Under the pieces are notes generated by a model. It was not told the DNA's origin and did not search any database. It was given only the letters and a program-made list of their open reading frames with translations. The position numbers were made by a program, and so were the translations under genes. From NCBI RefSeq assembly GCF_024703995.1, contig NZ_JAMXQV010000037.1:20392-84391 (forward strand): a DNA stretch of 64,000 nucleotides, written 5' to 3'. The stretch comes from Amycolatopsis iheyensis. GTDB lineage: Bacteria > Actinomycetota > Actinomycetes > Mycobacteriales > Pseudonocardiaceae. Below, piece after piece: positions 32,803-41,644 of the stretch; position 1 is the first letter of the stretch; every line of letters starts with the position of its first letter.

Positions 32803-35750
32803 GGCTGCACAGGCTGGAGGTCGAAGCCTTCGGGCCGTACTGCGCACGCGAAGTGGTCGACTTCGACGTGCTCGGCGCCGATGGCCTCTTCCTCCTGCAC
32901 GGCGAAACCGGCGCGGGCAAGACGACGCTGCTCGACGCGATCGCGTTCGCGCTGTTCGGCGTCGTCCCCGGCGCCCGCAACGAAGCCAAGCGGCTGCGCT
33001 GCGACCTGTCCGAGCTCGACCAGGTCACCGAGGTCGCGCTGGAGCTCACCGTGCAGGGCCACCGGCTGAAGATCGTGCGCAACCCGGAGTACCAGCGGCC
33101 GAAGCGGCGCGGCGAGGGCACGACAACGCAGCAGGCGCGGGTCTCGCTGAGCTGGGTCGGCGCGGCGCCCGCCGGGCTCGCGCCGGAGGGCCTGATCCGG
33201 ATCGAGGAGGTCGCGCGCACCGTCGAACGGCTCCTCGGCATGACCGCGGCCCAGTTCTTCCAGGTGGTGCTGCTGCCGCAGGGCGAGTTCGCCCGGTTCC
33301 TGCGGTCCGACACCGCCGAGCGCGAGAAGCTCCTCGAGCGGCTCTTCGGCACCGAGCGCTTCGCCGACGTCGAACGCTGGTTCGCCGACCTGCGCGCCGA
33401 GCGGGGCCGGGAACTCGAGCAGCAGCAAGGAAAAGTGCGCGAGCTGCTGGCGAGGTACGCGCAGGAAGCCCAGCAGGACCCGCCGGAGACCGAAGCGGCA
33501 GAGTGGGTCGGCGCCGTGCTCGCGACGGCGGTCGAGCGGCTCGCGCAGGTCACCGCCGAAGAGGAACGGGAGCGTTCGAAAGCGCAGCGCGCCGACGTCT
33601 ACCTCCAGGAAGAGCGCGCGGGCGCGGAAAAGATCCGGCGGGTCCGCACCGCACACCTGCGGCTCCTGGAAATCACCGAGCAGGCGCCGCAGCGCGCCGA
33701 GTGGGCGCGGGAGGTCGCGGCCGCGCGGCGGGCGGCCGGTGTCGCGGTCGAAGCCGACCTGCTCGACCGCCGGGCCGCCGAACTGGCCGACGCTGAAAAG
33801 GCGGAGAAAGCGCGTGGGGCGGAGCTGCGCGAGTTCGGCACGAACGCGACCGGTGACCTGAAGGCGCGGGCAGCCACCGCGCGCGAAGAGGCGGGCGCGG
33901 TCGCGGAACTGGTCGCGGAGGCCGAAGCGCAGCAGCTCGACGTGATGCGACGGGACGACCGGAAGCTGGCCGCGGTCACCGCCCGGCAGCAGGTCGAGGA
34001 GCTGACCGCCGAGCTGGCGGCCATCCCGGGCCAGCTGGCCAAGCTGCGGGCGGACGCCCTCGAAGCGGCCGAAGCCGAAGCCAAGCTCGACGGCGCGCGG
34101 GCGAAAGTCGAAGAGTTGCGGACCGCGGCGCGTGACGCGGCTGAACTTCCTGAGGCACAGGCGAAGGTCGGTCGGGGCGAAGCGAAGCTGCGTGAGGTGG
34201 TCGACGCGCACCAGGCCGCTCGGCAACGACGGCTCGACCTGCGGGAGCGGCGGCTCGACGGGATGGCGGCCGAGCTGGCGGCCGCGCTCCCCGAGGGCGC
34301 GCCGTGCCCGGTGTGCGGATCGGCCGAGCACCCGGCGCCCGCGAACCGGGACGTCGAGCTGGTCGACCCGGCGGAGGAGCGCGCCGCCGAAGAAGCCGAA
34401 CAGGCGGCGGACGCCGTGCGCCAACGGGTCGTCGTCGCCCTCGAAGAAGCGAAGGCGCGGGTGGCCGGGCTGATCGAACGGCTGGCCGGGCGCACCGCCG
34501 AGTCGATCACCGCCGAACTGGCCGAAGCGCGTTCGGCGGTCGTCGCGCTGAACGAGCGGGCAGCCGCGAAGGCGAAGCTCGGTCAGCAAGTGGTGCTGCT
34601 GGAGCGTGACCTCGAAGCGCGCACCGAACGTCGCCGCCAGGCCGAACAGGCCGCCACCGAAGCCACGGCCGACGTGCGAGGCCTGGACGAGCGGCTGGCC
34701 GAGCGCGAACGCCGGCTCGTCGCCGGGCGAGGCGAGTTCGCGGACGTCGGCGCCCGGCGGGCGCACCTCGTCGGGCTGGCCGAGACCCTGGAAGCGGTCG
34801 CCGAGGCCCGGACGGCGGTCGCCGGCGCCCGGGAGCGGGTCACGCAGCAGCGCGCGCTCGTCGAGACCGCGGTGAAGGCGAAGGGGTTCACGTCGCTGAA
34901 GAAGGCGCGGGCCGCGATGCTGCCGGACGAGCAGATCGAGAAGCTGGAGCAGGGCATCGCCGAGGCCGAGGCGGCCGCGGCGGGAGCGCGGGCGCTGCTG
35001 TCCGAACCGGACCTCTTCGGCATCTCGCCCGAAGACGTCGCGGACGTCGACCGTGCGGCCGACGCGGCACAGCTGGCGCGGGCGCGAGCGGACTCGGCGT
35101 ACGCGGCGCTGCGGGTGGCTGCGGCCCAGCACGACGAGCTGACCCGGCTGGCCGGCCTGCTGCGCACGGCCCTCGCCGGACTCGCGCCGGCCGAAGCGGC
35201 GTATGCGGAGCTTCGCGCGCTGGCGGAGGTCGTCAACGGGCGCGGACAGAACAGCCGGAAGATGTCGTTGCGGTCGTACGTGCTGGCGGCGCGGCTCGAG
35301 GAGGTGGCGGTCGCCGCCACGCACCGCCTGCGCACCATGAGCCAGGGGCGGTACTCGTTCGTGCACTCCGACGCGGCCGGGGCGCGCGGCACCCGCGGCG
35401 GCCTCGGCATCGACGTGCTGGACGACTACTCGGGCACGATCCGCCCGGCGAAGACGCTGTCCGGCGGCGAGTCGTTCCTGGCGTCACTGGCCCTGGCGCT
35501 GGGGCTGGCCGACGTGGTCGCCGGCGAGACCGGGGGCGCGCTGCTGGACACGCTGTTCGTCGACGAAGGCTTCGGCACGCTGGACGCCGAGACCCTGGAC
35601 GTGGTCATGAACATCCTCGACGAGCTGCGTGCGGGTGGCCGCGTGGTCGGCCTGGTGTCGCACGTCGAGGAGCTGCGGCAGCGCATCCCGACGCGGTTGC
35701 GGGTCCGCAAGTCCCGCACGGGCTCGACCGTGGAGGTGCGCGCGGGCTGA
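32799..35750 (+). CDS. sbcC: Nuclease SbcCD subunit C (Rad50-type SMC ATPase)
   Basis: A 983-residue Rad50-like ATPase. Walker A GETGAGKTTLLDAIAFALFG is near residue 33. Long coiled coils flank the zinc hook CPVCGSAEHP near residue 502. The C-terminal lobe has the ABC signature TLSGGESFLASLALALGLAD and Walker B LLDTLFVDEGFGTLD followed by the switch His in GLVSHVEELR. With SbcD it forms an ATP-dependent nuclease at DNA ends and cruciforms. The ATG at 32799 overlaps the sbcD stop. The length is normal for actinobacterial SbcC. Confidence 0.95.
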   Translation: MRLHRLEVEAFGPYCAREVVDFDVLGADGLFLLHGETGAGKTTLLDAIAFALFGVVPGARNEAKRLRCDLSELDQVTEVALELTVQGHRLKIVRNPEYQRPKRRGEGTTTQQARVSLSWVGAAPAGLAPEGLIRIEEVARTVERLLGMTAAQFFQVVLLPQGEFARFLRSDTAEREKLLERLFGTERFADVERWFADLRAERGRELEQQQGKVRELLARYAQEAQQDPPETEAAEWVGAVLATAVERLAQVTAEEERERSKAQRADVYLQEERAGAEKIRRVRTAHLRLLEITEQAPQRAEWAREVAAARRAAGVAVEADLLDRRAAELADAEKAEKARGAELREFGTNATGDLKARAATAREEAGAVAELVAEAEAQQLDVMRRDDRKLAAVTARQQVEELTAELAAIPGQLAKLRADALEAAEAEAKLDGARAKVEELRTAARDAAELPEAQAKVGRGEAKLREVVDAHQAARQRRLDLRERRLDGMAAELAAALPEGAPCPVCGSAEHPAPANRDVELVDPAEERAAEEAEQAADAVRQRVVVALEEAKARVAGLIERLAGRTAESITAELAEARSAVVALNERAAAKAKLGQQVVLLERDLEARTERRRQAEQAATEATADVRGLDERLAERERRLVAGRGEFADVGARRAHLVGLAETLEAVAEARTAVAGARERVTQQRALVETAVKAKGFTSLKKARAAMLPDEQIEKLEQGIAEAEAAAAGARALLSEPDLFGISPEDVADVDRAADAAQLARARADSAYAALRVAAAQHDELTRLAGLLRTALAGLAPAEAAYAELRALAEVVNGRGQNSRKMSLRSYVLAARLEEVAVAATHRLRTMSQGRYSFVHSDAAGARGTRGGLGIDVLDDYSGTIRPAKTLSGGESFLASLALALGLADVVAGETGGALLDTLFVDEGFGTLDAETLDVVMNILDELRAGGRVVGLVSHVEELRQRIPTRLRVRKSRTGSTVEVRAG

Positions 35751-35771
35751 CACCTCGGCCAAGATGAAGTC

Positions 35772-35963
35772 ATGATGGACCAGCCGCCGAACGGCCTGCC
35801 GCGCTACCGCCTGCTCACCGGCCCGGACGACGCGAAGTTCTGCCAGCGGGTCAGCGAGGCGATCGAGCTCGGCTACCACCTCCACGGCTCCCCGGCGGCG
35901 ACCTTCGACGGCAACCAGGTCATCGTGGCCCAGGCCCTGCTCTGGCACGGCGAGCAAGGCTGA
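35772..35963 (+). CDS. DUF1737 domain protein
   Basis: A 63-residue protein consisting of little more than a DUF1737 domain (PRYRLLTGPDDAKFCQRVSE, then IELGYHLHGSPAATFDGNQV, then IVAQALLWHG). DUF1737 is a small alpha/beta domain of unknown function found alone or fused to peptidases. The ATG at 35772 is followed by another at 35775; no clear Shine-Dalgarno sequence is present and TGAAGTC lies close. It follows sbcC by 21 bases and may be on the same transcript. It is convergent with the AdaA-AlkA gene, seven bases away. Confidence 0.8.
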   Translation: MMDQPPNGLPRYRLLTGPDDAKFCQRVSEAIELGYHLHGSPAATFDGNQVIVAQALLWHGEQG

Positions 35964-35970
35964 CACGGGA

Positions 35971-37353
35971 TCAGGCCGAGCGCCGGAGGTACATCCCGGC
36001 GTAGGAACACCACGGCGTCCACGCGCGGGCTCGTTCGCCGAGGGAATCCGGCGGGATGCCCAGCACCTCGGCGCCGCGGCGGACGGCGGGGTCGTCGGCG
36101 AGCAGCACGTCCGGGGCGCCGAGGATCCGCATCACCACGTAGTCCGCGGTCGACGGGTCGACGCACGCCAGCAGCTCCGCCCGCAGGTCCGCCGCGTCCC
36201 GGCCGACGTGCACGTCCAGCCGGCCTTCCGCCAGCGCGGCGATCCCGGCGTGGCCCGGCACGGCCTCGGCGACCTGGGCCGCCGTCGGGAACAGCCGCGT
36301 CACGCCCCACTCGCCCGGCACCACTTCGCCGACCGGCACCTCGTGCAGCAACGCGCGCAGCAGCAGCTCTTCGCCGTCCACCGCGCCCGGGACCCGGATC
36401 CCCGGGACCGCCGCCACCAGCGGCGCCAGCGCCGGGTCCGCGCCGAGCACCCGGGTGACCGCCGCCGGGTCGGCGTCGAGATCCAGCAGGCGGCGCACCC
36501 GGCTGACCGCGCTGCCGAGGTCGCGCAGGTCGGTCAGCAGCAGCTCGCACCGCACGTGGTCCGGTTCCGGCGTCAGCCGGACGAGGCCGGAGCCATGGGC
36601 GAGCCGCAACGTCCGCGCGTAGGACCTCGAAGTCACCTCTTCCACGCCCGGAACCGCGTGGGCCGCGAAGTAGCGAAGCAACCCGGCCGCGTCGAACGGC
36701 GGCCGGAACGGCAACCGCAGGCTGAGCCGCGTGCCGCTCACTTCGCCGTCGCGTCGACGTCGGGAAGCCGCGAAGGCGCGAAGCTGCGAAGGCGTTGTCG
36801 CGAACACCTCGCGGATCGTCTCGTTGAACTGCCGCACGCTGGAGAAGCCCGCCGCGAACGCCACGTCCGTCAGCGGCAGCCCGGACATCTCGATCAGCAG
36901 CCGCGCCGAGTGCGCGCGGTGGGCGCGCGCCAAGGCCAGCGGGCCGGCGCCCAGCTCGGCGGTGAGGACCCGGCCGAGCTGACGCTCCGAGTAGCCGAGC
37001 CGTCGCGCGAGGCCGGGGACGCCTTCGCGCTCCACCGTGCCGTCGGAGATCAGGCGCATCGCCCGCGCGGCGAGGTCGGCGCGCACGTCCCAGTCCGGCG
37101 AGCCCGGCACGGCGTCGGGCAGGCAGCGGCGGCAGGCGCGGAAGCCGTTGGCCTGCGCGGCCGCCGACGTCGGGAAGAAGCGGACGTTCCGCTCCTTCGG
37201 CGTCGACGCCGGGCACGACGGGCGGCAGTAGATGCCGGTGGTGCGGACCGCCATGATGAACTGGCCGTCGAAGCGCGAGTCGCGGGCGGTGACCACGCGG
37301 TAGCAGCGCTCGGCGTCGCGCCAGAGCGCCGGCGCCGCCGTTGAGGTGACCAT
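35971..37353 (-). CDS. Fused Ada regulator / AlkA 3-methyladenine DNA glycosylase
   Basis: A 460-residue fusion. An Ada zinc-binding methyl-acceptor domain comes first (IYCRPSCPASTPKERNVRFF ... FRACRRC, residues about 40-90). An AraC-type helix-turn-helix follows (GLARRLGYSERQLGRVLTAE ... DVAFAAGFSSVRQFNETIRE, about 110-190). The AlkA part comes last: an AlkA_N-like domain, then an HhH-GPD glycosylase (about 310-460) with LLRALLHEV..., PSTADYVVMRILG and the catalytic Asp in that loop. It senses methyl-phosphotriesters and removes alkylated bases; it probably activates its own gene. An ATG at 37353 (MVTSTAAPALW) is chosen; an ATG at 37365 is an equal alternative. It is divergent from ychF. Confidence 0.9.
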   Translation of the reverse strand: MVTSTAAPALWRDAERCYRVVTARDSRFDGQFIMAVRTTGIYCRPSCPASTPKERNVRFFPTSAAAQANGFRACRRCLPDAVPGSPDWDVRADLAARAMRLISDGTVEREGVPGLARRLGYSERQLGRVLTAELGAGPLALARAHRAHSARLLIEMSGLPLTDVAFAAGFSSVRQFNETIREVFATTPSQLRAFAASRRRRDGEVSGTRLSLRLPFRPPFDAAGLLRYFAAHAVPGVEEVTSRSYARTLRLAHGSGLVRLTPEPDHVRCELLLTDLRDLGSAVSRVRRLLDLDADPAAVTRVLGADPALAPLVAAVPGIRVPGAVDGEELLLRALLHEVPVGEVVPGEWGVTRLFPTAAQVAEAVPGHAGIAALAEGRLDVHVGRDAADLRAELLACVDPSTADYVVMRILGAPDVLLADDPAVRRGAEVLGIPPDSLGERARAWTPWCSYAGMYLRRSA

Positions 37354-37455
37354 GCGTCCGAGCATGTCAGCAGGTCGGCGTGCCCGCTGGCGGAAATCCG
37401 ACGCCGCGTTGGCCGCGTGGGGCCCGGCCACGGCCGACACGTAGACTGCGGGATC

Positions 37456-38549
<1,094 letters not shown>

Positions 38550-38550
<1 letters not shown>

Positions 38551-38579
38551 AGCCCCCATGACACGTGTCGTGGGGGCTT
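38550..38579 (+). terminator. Terminator at the left end of the AbiE cassette
   Basis: A 15-bp stem (AAGCCCCCATGACAC pairing with GTGTCGTGGGGGCTT, one G-T wobble) without loop spacer, ending in CTTT. It lies 12 bases past the ychF stop, directly after the left repeat, and would insulate the cassette from ychF transcription. Confidence 0.8.
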
Positions 38580-38612
38580 TGCCATCTGGTCGCGGAGGAG
38601 TGTCGCGGTCCT

Positions 38613-38656
38613 GTTCGGCGTTCGGTATTGACCGAACACCGAACCAGGGGGATCAT
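38613..38656 (+). promoter_or_regulatory. Operator overlapping a leaderless promoter of the AbiE pair
   Basis: A nested inverted repeat spans 38613-38644: GTTCGG-CG-TTCGGT, ATTG, then ACCGAA-CA-CCGAAC (14-base arms, one mismatch). TTGACC at 38628-38633 is a near-consensus -35. After 17 bases comes GATCAT (38651-38656) as a weak -10. The GTG start at 38664 follows seven bases later, so the transcript would be leaderless. Repressor binding here would cover the -35, as for AbiEi-type autoregulation. Confidence 0.6.
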
Positions 38657-38663
38657 TTGATTC

Positions 38664-39719
38664 GTGAGGTCCCGCTTGGATGAACGTGACGCCTTCGACG
38701 CGCTCTCCTTCGCTGTGCGCTCCCTGGGGCTCGATGTTCGCCTCGAGCGCGGATCCGGCGACGATCCGGCGCATGCCATCCACGTTGCATTGCCGGACGG
38801 CAAGACTGTTGCCGTAGTGGTCAAAACGGCTTCGTTGGTGAATGCCGACAGCGCGGTGGGACAGCTCCGCAGATGGTTCGAGACGATCGGTGCCGATGCC
38901 GCGCCGATGGTCGTCGCCGGCCGGATCACGGCGGACGGGCGTGACCGGCTGAATCAGGCCGGTTGGAGCTGGCTGGACCTGCGCGGTCATCTGAGGTTGA
39001 CCGGGCCTGGTCTGTTCGTTGACGCGGACGTCCCCGCCCTGTCAGAGCCGCGGTCCGTTCGTCAGGGGATCAACGGGCGGGTCGGCATCGAGCTCGCAGC
39101 ACTGCTGTTGTCAGATCCGAGACCGCGGCTCGGAGTTCGGGATGCCGCGGCTGAGCTGGGGCGAGCCGCTAGTTCGGTTTCGGAAGCCTTCGCCGCGCTG
39201 CGCGCAGCAGGCCTGGTCGACGCGAAACGCACGCCGGCCACGCCGGAGCTGTTCTGGGAACTCGCTGAACATTGGAAGCCGGTCAGTGTGGATCTCGCGA
39301 GCATTCCGAAACCGGGTGGCGGGCGAGAAAATTCGGTCCTGAGTTTGGGCTTCGACGACGTCGAGTCGACTGTGGGTTGGGCACTGACCGATACGGTGGC
39401 GGCAGTTCGCTACGGTGCTCCGATTTCGGCACGAGCTGACCATCCACCGGATTTCTACGTCCCCGACCAGAGCGTGCTGCGCCGCGCCACCCGGCTACTG
39501 GGGACCGCCGCCGAAGGGCCGGCCAGGGCGGCCCGCATCCGTGTCGCGCCGACCCCCCTCGTGTGTGCCCGGCGCGTGGATGCGACGGCATGGGCCAACG
39601 AACCGTGGCCCTTGGCGGGCCCGTTGTTCGTGGCGCTCGATCTCGCGCAGGATCCCGGGCGTGGCCGGGAGGTCCTGGACATGTGGACGCCGGAAGAACC
39701 GTGGCACCGTGTCTGGTGA
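38664..39719 (+). CDS. AbiEi-like antitoxin/transcriptional repressor
   Basis: A 351-residue protein. The N-terminal domain (1-125) has the pattern of proteins paired with AbiEii nucleotidyltransferases: TVAVVVKTASLVNADSAVGQ, AAPMVVAGRITADGRDRLNQ, AGWSWLDLRGHLRLTG; this strand order recalls a nuclease-like fold without obvious catalytic residues. Residues about 138-195 form a winged helix (GIELAALLLSDPRPRLGVRD ... ASSVSEAFAALRAAGLVDAK). The C-terminal part is alpha/beta. The role proposed by context is to repress the operon and neutralise the downstream toxin. A GTG at 38664 fits a leaderless promoter. Third-position GC is clearly lower than in neighbouring genes, a sign of transfer. The next gene begins 11 bases before its stop. 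Confidence 0.72.
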   Translation: MRSRLDERDAFDALSFAVRSLGLDVRLERGSGDDPAHAIHVALPDGKTVAVVVKTASLVNADSAVGQLRRWFETIGADAAPMVVAGRITADGRDRLNQAGWSWLDLRGHLRLTGPGLFVDADVPALSEPRSVRQGINGRVGIELAALLLSDPRPRLGVRDAAAELGRAASSVSEAFAALRAAGLVDAKRTPATPELFWELAEHWKPVSVDLASIPKPGGGRENSVLSLGFDDVESTVGWALTDTVAAVRYGAPISARADHPPDFYVPDQSVLRRATRLLGTAAEGPARAARIRVAPTPLVCARRVDATAWANEPWPLAGPLFVALDLAQDPGRGREVLDMWTPEEPWHRVW

Positions 39720-40458
39720 GACTCCGGGCGTCGTGCTGGCCGGTGGTTCGATGACCCGGCTCGTGAGCGCGATACCGATCATCGCCGAACGGACGGGACG
39801 CCCGGTCGTTCTCGTCGGGGGCCTCGCGGTCATGTGCAGGCTGACCAACCCTTACCGGGCAACGACCGACCTCGATACCGTTGACCGCCGGACGGCAAGT
39901 GAACGCTCACAGCTCGAACTGCTCGTGTCGACGGGAGCTACGCCGAGCGGGCCGTCCGGTGTTCTGGTTCGGACTGCTCACGGTGAGGTGCAGGTCGATG
40001 TCCTGGAAGTGACGGACGCCGAAGTCGATGACCTTCCTGATGATCCGACTGATCGCTTGCACGTCCAGGCTCACGCTTGGGCCGCATCGACCGCGTCCGG
40101 GCTGGTATTGAAGGCGGAGGGGCTTCCACCGTTGACAGTGCGGGTGTCCGAGCCTGGTCCGATCATCGCGATGAAGCTGCAGTCGATCATGAATCGTGGA
40201 TCGGTGAAGGAAGGTACCGATCTTCTCGACATTGTCCGGATCACCTTGGATCGCAATTGCGGACCTGTGTCCCGGGACCAACTCGAGAAGGCCGGCGATC
40301 AACTGCGTGCCGACACGCTGCTCCATGCCGTGCGGTGGTTCGATCAGGCGGTGGATCGTTCACTGAGAAAGATTCAGGCGGTCCCCGAGAGCGGCGATAT
40401 CGAGCTGGAAGACCTCCAGCTGGTCGGCGAGCTGCTCGTCACCGCACTCGAAGGGTAG
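39709..40458 (+). CDS. AbiEii/MenT-type nucleotidyltransferase toxin
   Basis: A 249-residue nucleotidyltransferase-fold protein. The DNA polymerase beta-type motif is clear: VLVGGLAVMCRL (Gly37-Gly38) and RATTDLD with Asp54 and Asp56, then the third acidic residue Asp98 in EVQVDVLEV. The AbiEii-specific downstream block is IIAMKLQSIMNRGSVKEGTD (Lys156, Lys167), then DLLDIVRI. Related mycobacterial MenT toxins block translation by adding nucleotides to tRNA; phage-encoded AbiE aborts infection. That activity is inferred here. The start is uncertain: GTG 39709 overlaps the antitoxin by 11 bases; GTG 39733 and ATG 39751 are alternatives. Low codon bias matches its partner. Confidence 0.75.
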   Translation: MSGETPGVVLAGGSMTRLVSAIPIIAERTGRPVVLVGGLAVMCRLTNPYRATTDLDTVDRRTASERSQLELLVSTGATPSGPSGVLVRTAHGEVQVDVLEVTDAEVDDLPDDPTDRLHVQAHAWAASTASGLVLKAEGLPPLTVRVSEPGPIIAMKLQSIMNRGSVKEGTDLLDIVRITLDRNCGPVSRDQLEKAGDQLRADTLLHAVRWFDQAVDRSLRKIQAVPESGDIELEDLQLVGELLVTALEG

Positions 40459-40462
40459 AAGG

Positions 40463-40478
40463 GTGAGCCGTGAGCTGA
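40463..40478 (+). repeat. Right 16-bp direct repeat of the AbiE cassette
   Basis: GTGAGCCGTGAGCTGA, identical to 38535-38550, forming the first codons of the gene that starts here. Confidence 0.8.
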
Positions 40479-40780
40479 CGCCGCGCGAGCGGGAGGTGCT
40501 GACCTTCCTGCTCGCCGGCGACTTCCCGGGTGCCGCGCAGCTGCGGGCCCAGGCGGAGACGGCGCGGGTCACCGGCCAGTGTGGCTGTGGGTGCCCGACC
40601 ATCGACCTCGAAGTGGACGCGACCCTGCCCGCGGCGGACCTCGAAGAGCCGGTCGAAGCCGACGCTCCCGGCGGCGGGCTCATCCTCTTCGCCGACGAAG
40701 GCCGGCTGTCCGGCCTCGAGTACTGGACCACGAGCGACGACGTCCCAAGCGAGCTGCCGCCGGTGGATCGGCTCCGCTGA
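40463..40780 (+). CDS. Conserved-looking hypothetical protein with CGCGC cysteine cluster
   Basis: A 105-residue soluble protein. The N-terminal helix-rich stretch (MSRELTPREREVLTFLLAGD, FPGAAQLRAQAETARVTGQ) is followed by CGCGCPTIDLEVDATLP with three cysteines in five residues, and then an acidic half containing a strand-rich GGGLILFADEGRLSGLEYWT. The family is not named but this pattern looks like a conserved actinobacterial protein; the cysteine cluster may bind metal. Codon bias returns to the genomic norm here, unlike the two AbiE genes. Its first 16 bases are repeated at the end of ychF, indicating that it was once coupled to ychF. A hairpin terminator follows. Confidence 0.75.
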   Translation: MSRELTPREREVLTFLLAGDFPGAAQLRAQAETARVTGQCGCGCPTIDLEVDATLPAADLEEPVEADAPGGGLILFADEGRLSGLEYWTTSDDVPSELPPVDRLR

Positions 40781-40787
40781 AAAACAA

Positions 40788-40814
40788 CGCCGCCGCCTCG
40801 AGCGGGCGGCGGCG
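40788..40814 (+). terminator. Terminator hairpin
   Basis: A perfect 10-bp stem (CGCCGCCGCC with GGCGGCGGCG) and loop TCGAGCG, seven bases past the stop of the 40463 gene. Confidence 0.65.
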
Positions 40815-40823
40815 CGAGCGGAA

Positions 40824-40928
40824 TCAGCCGAGGAGACCCATCAGGGCGATCGTGATCAGCACCACCGCGGGGGCGAGGGCGTTGATCCAGGCGCGCTGGG
40901 CGGAGGTGAGGGTGGCGGTGCTGTTCAT
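40824..40928 (-). CDS. Tiny single-helix membrane protein (34 residues)
   Basis: Reading leftward from the ATG at 40928 gives MNSTATLTSAQRAWINALAP followed by AVVLITIALMGLLG: a short polar head and one membrane helix. AGGAAGCGCC lies just before the start. Codon use is strongly GC-biased. No family is recognised. It lies 63 bases downstream of a second tiny membrane protein gene on the same strand, and the two may form an operon. Confidence 0.6.
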   Translation of the reverse strand: MNSTATLTSAQRAWINALAPAVVLITIALMGLLG

Positions 40929-40991
40929 GGCGCTTCCTAAGGCCGAAATCCGATGCTTCCGCCCTGCTCAGCGCGCTGATCATGCCCTTCG

Positions 40992-41120
40992 TTAGCGGCT
41001 GTGATCGAACTCACCGGCATCCGGGTGACGGCGGCCCCGGACGGTGAACCAGAGCACACCGCCGGCCGCCGCCACCATCGTTGCGAATGCCGCTGTGCCG
41101 ACCACGATCGCCTGCGTCAT
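40992..41120 (-). CDS. Tiny single-helix membrane protein (42 residues)
   Basis: From the ATG at 41120: MTQAIVVGTAAFATMVAAAG, GVLWFTVRGRRHPDAGEFDH, then SR. One N-terminal membrane helix is followed by a basic, polar cytoplasmic tail. GGAGAGACGGAAC before the start is a good ribosome site. The stop is TAA, rare in this genome. No family is recognised; it may act with the 34-residue protein downstream. Confidence 0.6.
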   Translation of the reverse strand: MTQAIVVGTAAFATMVAAAGGVLWFTVRGRRHPDAGEFDHSR

Positions 41121-41196
41121 GTTCCGTCTCTCCTAGCAAAAGTCGTTTACCGAGAGACGTCGAAAGCGCGAAAAAGTGCACTCAGCGTAACCGAGG

Positions 41197-41481
41197 TCAC
41201 AAAGAAGACAGCACCGAGTCGATCTCGGCGGCCAGGGAGAAGTCCTTCTGCGTGAGACCGCCCGCGGAGTGCGTCGAGAGGCGGAACGTCAGCGTGCGCC
41301 AGCGGATGTCGATGTCGGGGTGGTGGTCGGCCGCTTCGGCCAGCACCGCGACGCGGTCCACCACCTCGATTGCCTGCGGGAAGCTCGCCAGCTCCACCTC
41401 GCGGGAGATGACCTTGTCCGTCCTGGTCCAGCCGGCCGGCAGCGCGGAATCGGCCTCGGAGTCGCTCAAGATTTCCGTCAT
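41197..41481 (-). CDS. 4a-hydroxytetrahydrobiopterin dehydratase (pterin-4a-carbinolamine dehydratase)
   Basis: A 94-residue PCD/DCoH-fold protein. The family signature is AEAADHHPDIDIRWRTLTFR, with the catalytic His pair and Asp, followed by THSAGGLTQKDFSLAAEID. It dehydrates 4a-hydroxytetrahydropterin to recycle pterin cofactor for aromatic amino acid hydroxylases; bacterial members also occur without such enzymes, and none is visible here. The ATG at 41481 starts MTEILSDSEADSALPAGWTR. It is divergent from the TPP riboswitch and thiamine transporter, which are probably unrelated. Confidence 0.9.
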   Translation of the reverse strand: MTEILSDSEADSALPAGWTRTDKVISREVELASFPQAIEVVDRVAVLAEAADHHPDIDIRWRTLTFRLSTHSAGGLTQKDFSLAAEIDSVLSSL

Positions 41482-41522
41482 GTCTCCATCGTCCTGCGTC
41501 CTGCACTAGGCTGCACGGTTGC

Positions 41523-41608
41523 CACGGGAGTCCGGTCGAGCCGGGCTGAGAGGCGGGGTCACCCGCGACCGTTAGCACCTGAGACGGATCATGCCGGCGA
41601 AGGGAGGG
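41523..41608 (+). promoter_or_regulatory. TPP (THI element) riboswitch
   Basis: The conserved THI core can be read in order: ACGGGAG at the left, GGGCTGAGAGG, then ACCCGCGACCGTTAGCACCT, GAGACGGATCATGCC and GGCGAAGGGAG at the right. It lies 37 bases before thiB. Binding of thiamine pyrophosphate would shut off expression, probably by sequestering the ribosome site GGAGG at 41635-41639 or by termination. Confidence 0.92.
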
Positions 41609-41644
41609 CTTTCCCTCCTCGTCCGGCGAAGTGCAGGAGGGTAG

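Larger units (their letters stand above)
38551..40462 (+). mobile_element. Inserted AbiE-type toxin-antitoxin cassette between 16-bp direct repeats
   Basis: The segment holds only a terminator, an operator/promoter, the antitoxin-like and toxin-like genes and four bases after the last stop. It is bounded by exact copies of GTGAGCCGTGAGCTGA (38535-38550 and 40463-40478). Its codons use A and T at third positions far more than flanking genes. Removing it and one repeat would restore a 40463 gene start overlapping the ychF stop. No integrase or transposase is present inside, so the insertion mechanism is unknown. Confidence 0.65.
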
